Shown here piece after piece: positions 11,779 through 24,822 of a stretch of 64,000 nt of DNA; position 1 is the stretch's first letter; each line of letters begins with the position of its first letter. Under the pieces are notes generated by a model that searched no databases, was not told the DNA's origin, and worked only from the letters and a program-made list of their open reading frames with translations. The stretch is from Endothia cerciana (taxonomy: Eukaryota; Ascomycota; Sordariomycetes; Diaporthales; Cryphonectriaceae): positions 401,981 through 465,980 of the forward strand of contig JALRMH010000028.1 in NCBI GenBank assembly GCA_026119935.1, given 5' to 3'. The position numbers and the translations under genes were made by a program.

Positions 11779-13471
11779 AAGACCGTGAGCGGCTTCGGGT
11801 GTTGCTCTTGGGCGATGAATCCATACTAGAAAGTTCTGCTGGACAAGGCTGTTTACGGGCGCCCTCCTACCTGTTGCTCGAGGCTTCACACATTTGTGGG
11901 TGTCCAACTCCAAAGACTAGAGGGCGTATTCCTATCGCCTGTTGACAGAAGTACCTCATCTCCAGTGATGCGTTCACCCCCCGCTCGCCGAAGCTTCAAG
12001 CTCCTAGCATGATACGGGCTTCATGCGCTGGAATCCTGCGCATCTGCCCTCACGAATGACATTTGTACATGTGGCATACAGGCTAAGCAGCCCCAGACAA
12101 GGGTTTCGGCGGGCTGAGTGAGACAGTTGGGAAAGACATTGGACCCGTTTCATGTATCACCGGATCGGCAAATTCGTGGTCGTTTTGTGTCGAGACATGC
12201 ATTAACGGAATGGGTGTTCCTCGTACGACTGGGATCCCACACATTTGGAAATTTTTCTTTTGGAATACATCATTCTGCATCTCACCTCAGCTGATCACTC
12301 GACCCTGGGACTTGGGAAACAATGACAATTAGCCGTTGCACAGCTCACAGATGGGTTTGTCTTGAAGGAAATGCCGACGGCCCCGGCAAGGCGGGCTCTT
12401 CGGTTAAGACCACGAGACGAAAGCATTGATTCAACAATATTTTTCTTTTCCTTTTTCAGCATTGTATCTTTTGTAGACCTCGCGTGGAACGAGAGACCAG
12501 GTCCACTGTAGCCTCAGAAATATTCGGCCCGAGATCTTGTCAGCCAATGTGTTTTTTTTTGGTTTTTTTTTTCTTCTTTTTTTTTTTAAAAAAAAAATTC
12601 CTGGTGCATTTCGGTGTGGGCAGGTAATTTCAGCGACTGAAGTTGTGTGTCTTCACTCGGCCGTGTCGGACTGGACAACCAGGAGCGGTTGGCTTCACGT
12701 TTTGATGGGCAAGTTCTTATTTCTACTATAGCTCGTCTAAGGGGACAGTCGCAACCAGATTGCCAGCTCCACTTTCACATACCTCAGACGCGAAACGCAT
12801 CCGTCCTTCAGCTCAAAGAATGTCCTCGTTTTGAGACCCCGATCGTTCAGTGTCCAGTGGGAATGGGTGAGAAGGCCCAGGTGTGTAATGGCGGCCGGCA
12901 CCAGCCGAGGGGTCATCAGGACCATCATTGCTGAGAAGTGACTGGAATGGGGTTTTCAAAGTCTGCAAGGGAGGAGTAGTCCCTGAGACCCTCGACAGGC
13001 TCGTCGAAAGGTGAGATTTGTTCCAGCCGCGGATCATGAGGTAACGCGGCGAACGGCGTTGCGGCGCAAAGGCCTGTCCAATATGTCGAGTCATGAAAAT
13101 AACAAGACGATGTGTGTTCCCTATCGTACATCGAAAATCACGCGGCGCTATAGGTCCCCAATGCTCCTGGCAGTCGTAGGAGAATCTTCAAGGCCCTCGG
13201 CCTAAGCTTCGCAAAGTCTACCCATGAAACCTGCTGTTAGCACTGCCAAAAGTTCCGGAGAATATTCTCGATGCCCTGAAGGAGCTCTCTCTCTCAGGCG
13301 ACAATGCCACAGAGCCAGGCAGTGCAGAAGGTAGGCAGCAAGACTAGACGTGCAACATTCAGCGAGAACTCGAGTATATAATACTGCGCAAACCATGGCA
13401 GTGATAGTTCCCAAAGGGCCCCAAAACTTGGCCCCTGACGAAGTTCCCAAATATAGCAGAGTAATAGTCAC
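11779..13471. other. Gene-poor stretch; possible continuation of a gene relic at its right end
   Basis: No recognisable gene. It contains an A/T homopolymer block (12552-12597). Around 12925-13205 the minus strand has a short open segment that could be the far end of the relic at 13472-14057, but I cannot join it. Confidence 0.4.
12552..12597. repeat. T-run/A-run homopolymer block
   Basis: Several T runs interrupted by GG and C, followed directly by ten A. The T-to-A switch makes a short self-complementary hairpin. No adjoining element with termini was found, so a retroposon tail cannot be claimed. Confidence 0.7.
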
Positions 13472-14057
13472 CTAGAGAAGCCCGTTGCTCGAGTCGACAT
13501 CGGATCTGTGTACTATTGGTCTGAGGATTTCATCGCATGAGCTGGAGAGCAGAGGTTTCAGACTCCTCACGTTCGTAGGGAGGAATAATACCACCACCCT
13601 CCTCACCCGTAGCCCATGCTCTGAAGCGGAAAGGGTCGAGATATTCCAGAACATCTGTCATGATTGGTGGCACTTTTCTAATAAGCAGCTTTCTAATGTC
13701 TTCCTTGAATGGATGTACATCCAAGTGGTGCAAGACGTCCTGCATGTCCACGGCAGAGTCAATGGATACCACTTAGGCGCCTTCTGTCATGAGCATGCCA
13801 GGCCCGGCTGCTCTCTGAGACGGCATCGAACTGACCCTGCCGCAAGACGTGTTTAACGTCCTCGGTCGAAATCTCCATGGGGAAGATCGATCGATACCGG
13901 TCGTGGTCATGGTGCTTGGTTTAGGGTTCCGCTTGGTGGCTACCTACCACGCAGGCAGAAAAGCAAACTCGATGTCGAGGGAAGCCGCTGTGCTGTTGGC
14001 TACGTTTCTCTCACTAGCTAACTTTAGATATTCGCAAAGCAGTGGGTGTTGTATCAT
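13472..14057 (-). pseudogene. Probable decayed protein gene, family unknown
   Basis: Four protein-like segments lie in order on the minus strand but in different frames. They are: an ATG at 14057 giving a 37-residue start (MIQHPLLCEYLK...), a segment with FPMEISTEDVKHVLRQGQ, one with MQDVLHHLDVHPFKEDIRK, and one with SSSCDEILRPIVHRSD. Stops separate them. The second-to-third and third-to-fourth joins are each explained by one extra base (near 13775 and 13560). The first join has a GTAGGT donor but no good acceptor. I do not recognise the family. Amino-acid composition and segment order suggest a real gene that has lost its frame, or assembly insertions. Confidence 0.35.
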
Positions 14058-15702
14058 ATCAAATTGAGGTCAGATAGCTATTGATACGCGGATTGGAGAT
14101 TTGCTGTCGGTTGTTTTTTACCAGGCGGCGCCGACGTCGCCTTGTATCCCTTTTGCAGGTGCCACATCAAGATGAGATGCGCAGCCTCTCTAGCCCTTGC
14201 CTCACATCTGAGCGGCATGTGGTGATGTTATCTATGGCTTGAATCTTCCGAGGAAGACTATGCTGGAGCAAGTTGAGCCCTTGCAACATAGCTGCTCCAC
14301 GGCTTCCTGAAGCACTGTCATGTCTGCTGGTGAGTTTTGTGAGACGCCTGCTACTGATACCCCCACCGGCCCATACCCATTGCCTATCCTTTGCTATATT
14401 ATGAAAGCAGTCAGGCCACCCTGCGAAAGTCATGTGCACATACCAAATTTTTTGGGGGGGAGGGGGGCGCCTAATTGTATGGCTGGGCTCTGAGACTTCC
14501 TGGGATTCTTGAGGACCAATCCTGGTCGCCCAGGGACAACCAAACGGAGGGCGCCAGCAAAGCGAGCATATGTAGTATCCTCGTGCCGTTCCTGCGATCG
14601 TGCCTGGCGTGTCCCCACAAGGATGCGTTCTTTCTCCCCTCCGGGCTTGCCAATCTCATCGGCGTCCACGCTGGCAGTGCCTTGACCCGCATTGCTCACG
14701 CTCACGTTGTCTCGCCTGCGCTCGAGCCCAACCACAGGTACAGGGCCAGGGTCTGCCCGCGTGCCTCTCTCTCCCCCCTCCTCTGGACCAGTACCTTCCT
14801 GCGACGGGGCGTTGCCACGGCGTCGTCCATATATTGCCCCAAGACATGGGACCATCGCACACATCGAGATTGACCGACGCCGCAATCGGCAAGGTCTCCA
14901 GGTTGCGTCGCACCCGCAGATGGCATCGGACGCCCGGCTTGAGGAGACCTCTGCTGGCTCCTGTTGCCTGGCGAACTTCCTCTCACCTGAGGCGCCCAGG
15001 GTCTGGGTCTCTTTCTCTGGGCAATGAGGCTCGCCCAGCCTGCTTGCCCGACAGCGTGTGTCTATGAAGCACGGGGCAGGGGGGATGGGCAAGCAGGCGT
15101 AGGGAATAGCAGCATTCCCCGGCGCCCAATGATGCACAAACAACATAGGAAGGTGCAAATAAAAAAATAAAATAAAAATTTCTCCTGGACTCGGTGGAGA
15201 GACAGCGCAGGCATCTACACTGAGACATGCAGACGTGGGGGGGTAACAGCCTGATGAGGGCCCTCTTATTACGCACACACAGGCACACGGGGGGGGGGGG
15301 GGGTGGCAGACAAGGCTGTGAGCATGGATGCCAACGGGACTACCGAAGGTCCACTGGACAGACTTTTCCGCTGGTACGGAATGTGTTTGTTGCCTCTCTT
15401 GCTCGCCTCTCCTCCTTGGAGACATGGAGGCGATGATGGCGGCTGACACGTTTCTCTGCTGTGGACAGATGAGAACCGCACCACGTCGACGGTCTGAGAT
15501 GCAGACGAAACAAACAGGGCCCGTCATTTCATCTCCCCTCGTTCGCCCGCTCGCTTTCTCACTCCCCCAGTGCGTCTTGTCTGGCACCGCACCTCCCACG
15601 ATGAACCAACCAGGCAGGGCCGGGTCTCAGCTGCCAGCAAAGACATGGCCTTCTCCTTCGGCGCTGTCCATTGGTGAATATTTGCCGAGTTTGACAGGTG
15701 GT

Positions 15703-15738
15703 CTGTCTAGGCGGGTGGGTTCGAGTCCCACAGACACA
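15703..15738 (+). other. tRNA T-arm-like hairpin, not a tRNA gene
   Basis: GTGGG-TTCGAGT-CCCAC (15715-15731) is a perfect 5-bp stem and 7-nt loop with a B-box-like loop. An outer TGTCT/AGACA pairing flanks it. No matching acceptor, D or anticodon arm can be folded in the 70 bases upstream. It may be a tRNA-derived fragment or coincidence. Confidence 0.35.
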
Positions 15739-16551
15739 TGGGGGAAAGGCGGACCCAAGGTGGACCTCCGGACAGCTCTTCCGTCCTGAGGTCCCGCCCT
15801 GTCCACGCCCGGTCTCATCACAAGGGTTTGTTGACCACCCATGGGCGCGCGTGCCTGGACTGGGACCCCGCCGCCCCGTCGTGGAAGGGCAAGGCCTGCA
15901 GAGGAGTGGATGGAGACCTGGCCGCCTGACGATGCCAGCCCGGCCAGGCCGGGCTCTGCCGGGGGCTCGTGGCCCCATGCATCCATCACCAGCGAGGGTC
16001 CCGACTGCACACGGGACGGGCGAGAAGGGCCTCTCCACTGCTTGTATCAATCACGGGGGAAATCCTCAGGGTGGGCCGGTGGGTCCAACTCTACCCGTCC
16101 GGCGAGCGGGACGGGGGACGGGGGGCGGGGGACGGGGCCGTCCATCAGGCTGGCCTGTTTGGCAGGGTAACGACAGGGTAAGTCGCGGTGTGAAACTTTT
16201 CCATGGGCACAATTTTTTCACCCTTCCTGCGGCTGGGGGGGACTTGGTCTGCCGTGAACGCCCGGTGATTCAACCTGGCGGAAACACACGTTGAAACACG
16301 TCTGATTGCTTTCCTGCGGTGGGGAACTGCGCTGTTAGAGCCTGCTAGAGCCTGCTTGGGCATGACTGCACCTCGGACTCAGCCTGATGATCGTCGCCGG
16401 CTGTTCGCTGGCAGGCGGAGTCGGGCGTGCTGATAGGACTCTCATGAGGGCGATCAAAAATAAGATCAAGACCACACGGCAGAGGTCCAAAGGTTGTGGG
16501 TACGGGGGCCTGCTGCAGAAGCTCTGTTTTGGCCTGACGTTGTTGTGTAAG

Positions 16552-16600
16552 GCCAAAAAAAACCAAAAAAAAAAAAAAAAAGGGGAAAAAAAAAAAGGGG
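16552..16600. repeat. A-rich homopolymer block
   Basis: Alternating long A runs broken by CC and GGGG. No element boundary or target-site duplication is visible. Confidence 0.7.
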
Positions 16601-19600
16601 AGCAATATCGAGGGGAATTCTACATACACACCCCAGGCCCCTGTCCACAGTATATTAATGGCTCGCCTGGATCCTGAACAAAAAACCTAAGTGTTCACCG
16701 AGAACGGCAGAATTCGCTGACGGGGCGCGCTGATTCGCCCTGGGACCAACGACATGCCCAGCCTGAGTCTAGTTGGCATGATCAAGCTCTATCCCCAGGC
16801 TCGTTGGCATGATGCCCAGGCGAGGCACTCACTCTGGCACTCTGGCCTGGGCGGCGGTTCCACCAGCATCTAGACCTCGAGCCTTGTGGGGCTCATCGAG
16901 AGCGACCGTTCCCTCGCCTCGAGCATCGCAACTGTCGACCCTCACTCAATTTTTGCCTAGCGATTAGTCACGGTACCAACAGCAGAGACGTTGCTCTGAC
17001 GTGACGTCCAGGGCTGTGACAACGTTGCGCATCATTATGACAATAACAATCAACAGACGGCATAAACTTTTATGTAGATTCGCCGAGAGCCTTTGCGCGA
17101 TCAGCACCTCATCTCGTGCAAATCCCGCTATTATAGTACCAAATTCCACACGGCCCTCGGAACCACCACGGCAGCCGACAGCCCGCGCGGGCTTTGTCTA
17201 TGCAGACCTCTGCTTACAATGGGGAGGCGCCAGACAGCACACAGGCGCCCCGGGCCCGGGACGAACGACGAATGATGTCGTCCATGGGAGGGATGAGATC
17301 GATCGCATCCGTCAGCCAGGCCCTCGAGCTCGTGCCTTTGCTCTCCGTGTCCTGAGACTAACACGTCCCGCTGGCGATGCCGTACTGGCTGTGATAGCAC
17401 GGGACACTGCGCCGAGAGGATCGGGCCAGGGGGTCCGCGCAGGATGTGCCTCGTAGGATCCCCTTTGCCCGTGCCGAGCTGCCAGGCGCAGATGGGATGG
17501 TCCTTGCCTGGCCTGCCGAGCCGGGGTGGCTCTATCAGCGGGTTCTGAAACCACAGGTCCCAGCGAGCTGTAAGGTGCTGCTTAGCGAGGGAGGGAGGGA
17601 GCGAGGGTGCTCTCGAGGGTGGGATCCTCCTGAGCTCCAAGCTCCCGAGCTCCAAGCTGGAGGAGCTTCATCAGCTCTCGTCTGCCGATTCCCGGATGAG
17701 ACAGGCACGCACACACAGACGGGCGGATAGATGGGACCATCGACCTACGGCCCTGGCGCCCATTCTCCTCCCGGTGAAGCTCGCATTGCTGTCCACATTA
17801 GCCATGCTGGAATGCCAGAGTCATGCCAAGGGGCAGGGCGCAGGAGGACATCGCAGCCAGGTGGCACGCCAGATCCCGCAACGACAAAGGATACTCCCGC
17901 ACCGATCGACAACAACCCCCATCCAGACGCCTAGGCCGAGTCTATTTATTTTCGCCAACGTAAGACCCCAAACTCTATTATTGCCCGGCACCAAGGAAAC
18001 AAAGGTCTCATCGCCTCGTCTGGAGCTGGCAATGTCGATCCAATTCCTCTCCCCAAAAAGGTGGCTTTTAGACTTTTAGCCTATTATCCCCTGCCGGGAT
18101 CTGTGGCGCCTCTTGCCTGCTGTCTCAGAAGTTGTAATGGCGCAATCCTCGCCCCGGTGACACAAATTCCCTCGGGCGCAGCCAGTGAGGCTGGCTGCTG
18201 GTACGTAATGACGCTTCAGTGATACTTCAAGCGGGCAGGAGCCTGAAGGTCACGGCGGTAGAAGTTGAGAGAATTCCTTGTCGCGGTGTGATCACTCCAC
18301 GCCCCGGCGAGATCGAAGGTCCCGGGAGAGTCATCTGATTCCTGTGAGTGACGTGTAGACTTTTTTGTGCTCAAGCAGCCCATCGGCAGCACTGCTGAAA
18401 ATACCGCCTCACCTACCATACACTGCAGTGCCCCTCGTGCCTGAGCGGGCTGCTGCTTTGTCGTACCGGAGTTTTAAGCATAGCACCGTATAGTAACGGA
18501 CATGAGCAACTGTGGGCAGTGTCTCCGTGGATTGGTCAGCGGTGACTTGCGTGCCGGTCGACGCGGCTCAGCATGAAAGGTTTTGACTCCCCAACGGTAT
18601 TCTTAGCAAGCTGACCACTAATATGTTAGTAATAACGGCCTCGTAGATCCATCTGACCATCAAACGTTTGCCCAGGCTATTGTTGTCCCCCGTTCCCCGA
18701 CGTGGACTTTAGGTGATGTCCGGGTCCTAGCCCTCGCTCGATTTGAGCACCGCCCGTCCCGGACGACAGACTGGGCCCGACAGACGCTTGTTGGTTACGG
18801 GTATGGTGAACCTGACCACCCCGTCTGTGCGCTGGGCCGGCGCCGTCCGCTTGTAAGTCCGTTGTGCGGAGTGCGGCAGGAGGACTGGCATCCCCGGGAG
18901 ACAGAGAGAGATGGGGTGGGGGGGGGGGGGCGGTCGGGCTGAGCCAAAAGAAAGATGACAAAAGAACATGTTGGCCCTGGGCCCGAGAGGGCGGTTCAGG
19001 TTAGTTTTGAGCGCCCCTCCAATCCTCCCCCCCCCGTCGCTTTCGCCATCCGACTCATCCGCGTGCGACTGTGCGTGTGCCTTTGTCTGTCCAGACCTCA
19101 GCCCAGGCCAGGGATGGACCGAAACACAAAGTCCAACGGAGTCTATACCGGGGAGCGCGAGAGAGGTGAAACCCTCAAGCCTCATCCGGGGGGGGGGGGA
19201 TAGTAGATCACCACAAAGGGAAAAAGGCCTCACGGATTCCGCAAAATCCCGCTTGAGTAGATGGGATATTAAAATTAAAAAAAAATAAAAAATCCTGGTG
19301 AGACCGACTCCCGGCGTGCAGCAGAAGCAACGACGGCCAAAGGTTTGGGTCCATGAGCCACGAAGCGACGATTGAAACCAGTGACGTCGTCAGTTGCGGG
19401 TCTCTCGGGCAAAAGAGAAGAAAAAAAAAAAAAAAAGAAACATCGTGGGGGTGACTCATCACCCTCCACCCCATCCCCCACGTGTTATTCCCGTACTTCG
19501 TGAAGCAGGCTGTGAATAGAGACATGTTGGAATGGCGGATGGACACTGGGGACGACGGCCAAGGGCAGTAGCATTCCTGTGTACATGTGGTGAAATTGTC

Positions 19601-20449
19601 GTCACGGGTTATGGAATGAGAAATTGCGCGAGCATTGAGACATCAGGAAACGGTAGTGGAGAGGTGAAACTGTTCTCTTTTTGAGACAACGGGATGCGTT
19701 TGAAGAGGCTATCCACATTGTGCAATGTCCAAGTTGGACGGTATCCTCCAATCTTCATGAGCTTTACCAGTCCACAATAGTCCTCCCGTTTTCGGCTCTT
19801 CCTCAGCCCTGTGAACAGCAGTGCTTCACGGGGAACCAAACATAACCAATCCCCCACCTGGGTACCCAATCCACCAAGTGTGGGTTGCCTAGGCATCAAC
19901 CGTAGACACGATCGTGATGGAAAAGCCATCTCGATCGCGGTCGCTCATGGCGGTCACTGCCGCTGTTTGCGGATGCTCCCAAAACAAATGTCCATGTGGG
20001 ACACCATCCCTTTGAACCACTGAACCCGTTCTGAGTCAGTGGTCAATGTTTGCCGCCCGACGGTTCCCCATTCTCCGAGGCCAAAATCAAATATCCTGTC
20101 CCTATTCCGTGTATAGTCCCGAACTTTTTAATGATGCTTTGCTCCGACTGATGCTTATTTTTTTTTTGTGGTACAACAGAAGATGACTGAAAAGCCAAGA
20201 GTACCCGCCGATGTCCCAGAGTATGGAAGGAGATGAGGCTCGGTAGCCCGAAGAGACAGGGAGAGAGAGAGAGAAGAGATGAAGCGGTAAAATGACATGT
20301 CGAATGTTCCCGATGATTGTTCCAAGCGCCGGCGAAGTATTCAAGTGAGGTGGGGTATCAAGGAAACGAGGTTATGCCAGTGGCACGGCACTATCCGCAA
20401 AAGTAAAGTGAATCCACTTCGGAAGAAAAAAAGAGTCATCGGAGAGCCC

Positions 20450-20893
20450 TTAATGGGACTGCCTTCGTGATGATCGAGCGTTCTCGAAGGAGCTCGCGTA
20501 GGCGTGGAGTTCCCTCCTCGCGGCGTCCGACAGCTGCATGGCTGCCTCGCTGTTGGATGATGAGCTGCTCCTCATGGAACAGAGGCTGGCATGCGAGCTT
20601 GATGGCGATAGTGCCCGCTGCGGCGGAGCTAGTGAGCCGCGGCGTTGTGACGACTGAGAGGACGACTGGCTGAAGTCGTATGCCGGGGACAGGTAGAACC
20701 TGCTGGCTGATGGTGATGCCCTCGAAGAGGCCCAAGGGTAGTTGGGTCCGCTGAAGGCAGGCGAGCTTGGGCCCGTACCGGGGGCCGAGGTTTGCTCGTA
20801 CTCTGCGAGCCTGCAGGATTCGGAGCAGTAGGTCGTACCGTCAGTCTGCTTGTCGCAGTTGAGGCAGTAGCAGTGGTCCCAGTCGAAAGACAT
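20450..20893 (-). CDS. ECL1-family zinc-binding protein (life-span regulatory factor)
   Basis: Single exon of 147 residues. The N-terminus carries the family hallmark HCYCLNCDKQ...TTYCSESCRLAEYEQ, with putative zinc ligands Cys10, Cys13, Cys23 and Cys27. The rest is Ser-rich and disordered. Ecl1-type proteins in fission yeast are small zinc-binding factors that extend chronological lifespan and respond to nutrient stress. Filamentous fungi have longer, uncharacterised homologues like this one, so the same role here is inference. It is the only clearly intact gene between 11.8 and 35 kb. The nearest intact neighbours are more than 8.6 kb away on the left and 18 kb away on the right. Confidence 0.85.
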   Translation of the reverse strand: MSFDWDHCYCLNCDKQTDGTTYCSESCRLAEYEQTSAPGTGPSSPAFSGPNYPWASSRASPSASRFYLSPAYDFSQSSSQSSQRRGSLAPPQRALSPSSSHASLCSMRSSSSSNSEAAMQLSDAARRELHAYASSFENARSSRRQSH

Positions 20894-23800
20894 CTTGAGA
20901 AGGATGTTGGGTGTTCGAGAAACGGATAGGTCGTCTGTGGCCGAGGGGGCTCTTTCTATGGGGTCATCCGCCAGCTACTCGCGTCTTCGATGCAAGTCCT
21001 CGGGTTGTGCAGTAGCCCTAGAACGCCTGCTCGCACGAGGTGTTGAGTTTGGGCCGGGCGAAGGTTGGGGGAGGAAGGGTTGGTTTGATAAGTGCGGGTC
21101 GAGTGCGGACGAGGTAGACAGTTGTGGGGAGGAGCGAAGGCGAGAAGGTTAAAGTGTGTTCGTGGCTTGAGTTTCAAGGTATTGTATGACAGCAATGCAA
21201 GTGGTCGTACGGTGTAGAATCGAAGCAGAGTGATATATCCAGAAGAGGCCGTGGTTGAAGGTGAGGAGTTGAGAAAGGGTAGGAGGAGCATTTGTATCCT
21301 GGAGTCCTGTCTACCAAGAGAGAGGCAACACAGGCAGAGCAAGCAAGCCCACAAGGCATCACACGCGCAGCCGGGGAGGCCCTGCTCTTGCAGAGACGCA
21401 CTATCCCCCATCTGGTCTAGGATATGCGCAGCGGACACCCTGGTCCAGAAGAGAGACAGGGGGCAGGGGGGAGGGGCGTGTGATCCAAGATTTCCTTGGA
21501 GGAGGGTAGGTGTCTCTGAAAAGTTTTCAGAGGGAAGACTCACACCTCCCTCATGCACCAGGCCCCCCCCGGTGGGCCAAGTCCTCCTCGCCACCCTGGT
21601 GCGAAGCCTGCTTCACGACCAGGCACGCAAGGTCACCATGCATGATATATGGGCGGGTCTAACACGAACCATATCCACACCCCCCCCTGTGCAAAGACCT
21701 GGGCAGCAAGCCCGCAAGGCTACGGGGTGTGTCCCCAGCAGAGGTGTACCACAGTACGTACCGGTGGGGGGGGGGAGTATATTCAGGTGGGGGAGCAGGG
21801 TGGGGCTATCCGCACCTGAGAACCTTGAGCACCTTTGGCACGGCGAGGTACACACGGGCCTGCAGCTGGCAGAGGCCACTCAGTAAAACTTTGACACACG
21901 GTGGCATGTTGGCCTCATCGTTGGCTGATCCCGCTCGCTGGTCATCTCTGGCCGCTCCTCTGGCCGGCCTCAGTCGCCCTGGGGCTACACACGGTTTCGT
22001 TCCTTGTCTGGTGGCCTGACCGGCCTGGCCGCCCTGTACACCATCGACCCCAAGACGGCCGCGATGGGCGTCTAGCCTTCCATGCAGAGGCTTGCTATAC
22101 TAGTAGTATGCCGGGCTACGCCACGCTGTGCCATGCCGTCCCGCGTCTGGTCAGCTGCTGCGTATTGTCAACGGGCCACAACATCTCGAGCATGAGACAG
22201 ACAGGAGGATCTGGCCGTTGGGGTCGATGCATGTGACGTTCTGTTTACGGTCACGCTCTGGCAACAGGAATGCTGAACCCAAGGGCGAGCAACACCGGTC
22301 AATGAGAGGCCAGTCTCGGGGGAAACGGACTGCTGTAGGTCTATCTGCTGTAGAGGATGTTGTTGAGGCGCCCACAGTTCCGTTGCTATGCCATAAACCT
22401 ACTGTAGCCGGGTGCCCATTCTTCGAGTCTTGCGTCTCAACTGGTTTCGAGCTCTAGCCCCCTCGCATGTCCTCGTCACCGAAGACGGACCTGTTGTAGT
22501 GTATCTGGACCATGCATATCTGCGTTAGCGGCAAGTCCCTGGACTGTAGTAGATAGATAGAGCGTCCCGGGCTGAATAGGGTCTCGGCTGGACATCGCCT
22601 GACAGTGCTAACAGACCACCTTCGACTGAACGGAATGCGCCTAGGCCCATAAACCGGTCCTTCTGTACTGAGATTGTGACTGCGGTTGGCTGTAAGTCAA
22701 CCCAACCGGCCAGCTATGTATGTCTCTCCGCAAACTCCCGAATTCCTAGGAGGGAGGTCCTCCTGCGAATCATTATGACCCGTCCGGGACACAGGCGCGC
22801 ATCCACATCATACGGAGACTTCCACGATGACTAGCCCTCTGCGGTTGGAACTTGGGTCCTGAGATTGAGGGTCCTCTGGATTCCGGTCCGCGTGGGGGTC
22901 GCGATCCATTTCCATCTTCAGAAAAATGTCGGGGGGGGGGGGAATCATCGAGACTTTTGACGTTACCTCGGGAGTGGACTGCGATCATCTCGCCAGGCCA
23001 AGCTCCCGCATCCGCGGTCGCCTCCTTTCTGCTGCACAGTTCTATGTTTGGGACAGATAAAAAACCTATTCCTCCTGCGGGAGATTTCCACAGATGGGCC
23101 CAAAAGTCAAAATACAAGCCCAGATTTCGTCAATCCAGGGTCGCGCGCTTCATAGTCTAATGGTGCGATGGCGTGCGTGGGACGAGATAGTGCCGGATCC
23201 GGAATCGATGACAGGAACTAGACTAACAAGGCTAGGTGTGGAGACGACGACCAATCAAGGAAGCACTCCAGGCGCACTTCCTCATCCTCACGAGATAAGA
23301 GGCCTATCTGATGCAATATGTCGTCCACGTCGTCCACGTCGTCCACCCTTCGAGCGAGGGACAGAGCTGCTCAGTCCGAACGCGATGTTACCAGTTCCGG
23401 CGCTGCGACATAGCTGCATGTAATTTGCCATCGAACACAAGAGTCTCATGCGGCCGATCGTACTCGCGGCGGGGGGGGCAAAGGGCACGATGCTGGCGTT
23501 TCCACAACGTGCCATCGGGGGGGGGGGGCAGATCAGCAAGTGGAAGAGATATCTTTATAGCTCGTGTGGTAGGACGACCTAGCCCGAGCCTGCCGCCGAT
23601 GCGACTGCTGCCTCTTGGCCGCGCTGCCCCTTTATCATCACGACTACTCCTCTATTAGTATTTACAACCGAGTCCAACCTCATCAAGCTCGTACTAGATA
23701 CTGCACCATCGGCGGCCCGTGTTTCGAAAGGACGGCAGGTAGACGCGGGGTAGCCAGATCTTTCACCCTCCAAGGTTTTGACTTTCGCCTCATGATGACC

Positions 23801-24822
23801 GTCTCAATGCAGTGCAACCGCCCAACGAACTCTCAGCCTTGTGCAGGTCCCCCAGCCAGCGCTGACACCACTTCCCCATCCCCACCACCCCCCCTCAGCC
23901 CCTATAGCATGGTGCGTTTTAACACAGTATCGCACGTGCAGCTTTCAGGCAAGCATTGGCTGGCATGTCCCAGAACCCCCCCCCCCCACCCAAAGCCTGC
24001 CACACAGCGTCGGATCCAGCAGGGCACATGCAGGAAAGCCACGAAACACCAGGCGGCATTGGACCATGGAGATCGTGCCCTGTTGACCCCGATCGACTGT
24101 CCAGCCGCCCAAGGGAGCGACTAGTACGAGGTAGCTAGCGGCAGGGCAGGGGTTTCGAGAGGGAGGTGGAGGTGGGGCCGCCCAGATGCTCACGATGCTG
24201 TGGCGCTATCCCGTTGCCTGGCCCAGATACAGATTGTTGTCCATCCCACCCCCCCCCCCATCCGCCCCAAGACAAGGCAGCCAGGCAACTAGGCAGGACG
24301 AGGCAAGACCGTCGCAACCATCGTGGGCGAGTATCGATGCGCTAAGCCGCTTTGGCGGGCGCCCGCATGAGTCCCTTGCGACGCCTGCAGCAGGTCGACG
24401 CAGAAGGGGCACGCCGAGCAGGCTGGCGGACCGGCAGGGAGGGAGGGGGTGACCAGGAAGAAGGGCTCGGTACTTCGTGTTGCCCTGGGGAGAGGATCCA
24501 ACCTGCATTTTATCTGCTGCACCTCTTCCCTCACGCCCACCCAACCAGGCCCGGCGCGAAGCAAAGGAGGCGCACCGGCAGCGAATAGCAGTCCGTGCCG
24601 GGGACTGGACTGCAGGCCTCTCTCCCATGGAGAAGGTGCTGCGGCCCCCAAGCCGCTCCCGACCTCTTGCAGCAGAGGCTGTCCCTGGCTGCCCAGGACA
24701 CCTCGGGACGGAAAAAGGAAGCTCGTTCGGGCGTGCGCTGGCTCGACATACGTGGACCATCGGCTCGACGCGCTCGAAGATGCCGACGTCACTTCGTCAC
24801 CGAAAGCCGTCAAGGTGGTCTG

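Larger units (their letters stand above)
14058..20449. other. Gene-poor stretch, no gene recognised
   Basis: Long open frames exist, notably on the minus strand at 14430-15599, but they are composition artefacts without conserved motifs. The stretch has G15 at 15289-15303, A-rich runs near 16552-16600, 19274-19291 and 19421-19437, and a tRNA T-arm-like hairpin. The 19609-19929 minus frame (106 codons) has no recognisable motif. Confidence 0.5.

Noticed and set aside
14430..15599. 389-codon open frame on the minus strand
   Set aside because: Composition-driven (CACVCVIR, PPPPP, Cys/Arg-rich) with no motif or splice logic; similar frames exist on the opposite strand.
15667..15739. Possible full tRNA gene around the T-arm hairpin
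   Set aside because: No 7-bp acceptor partner, D arm or anticodon arm can be formed upstream.
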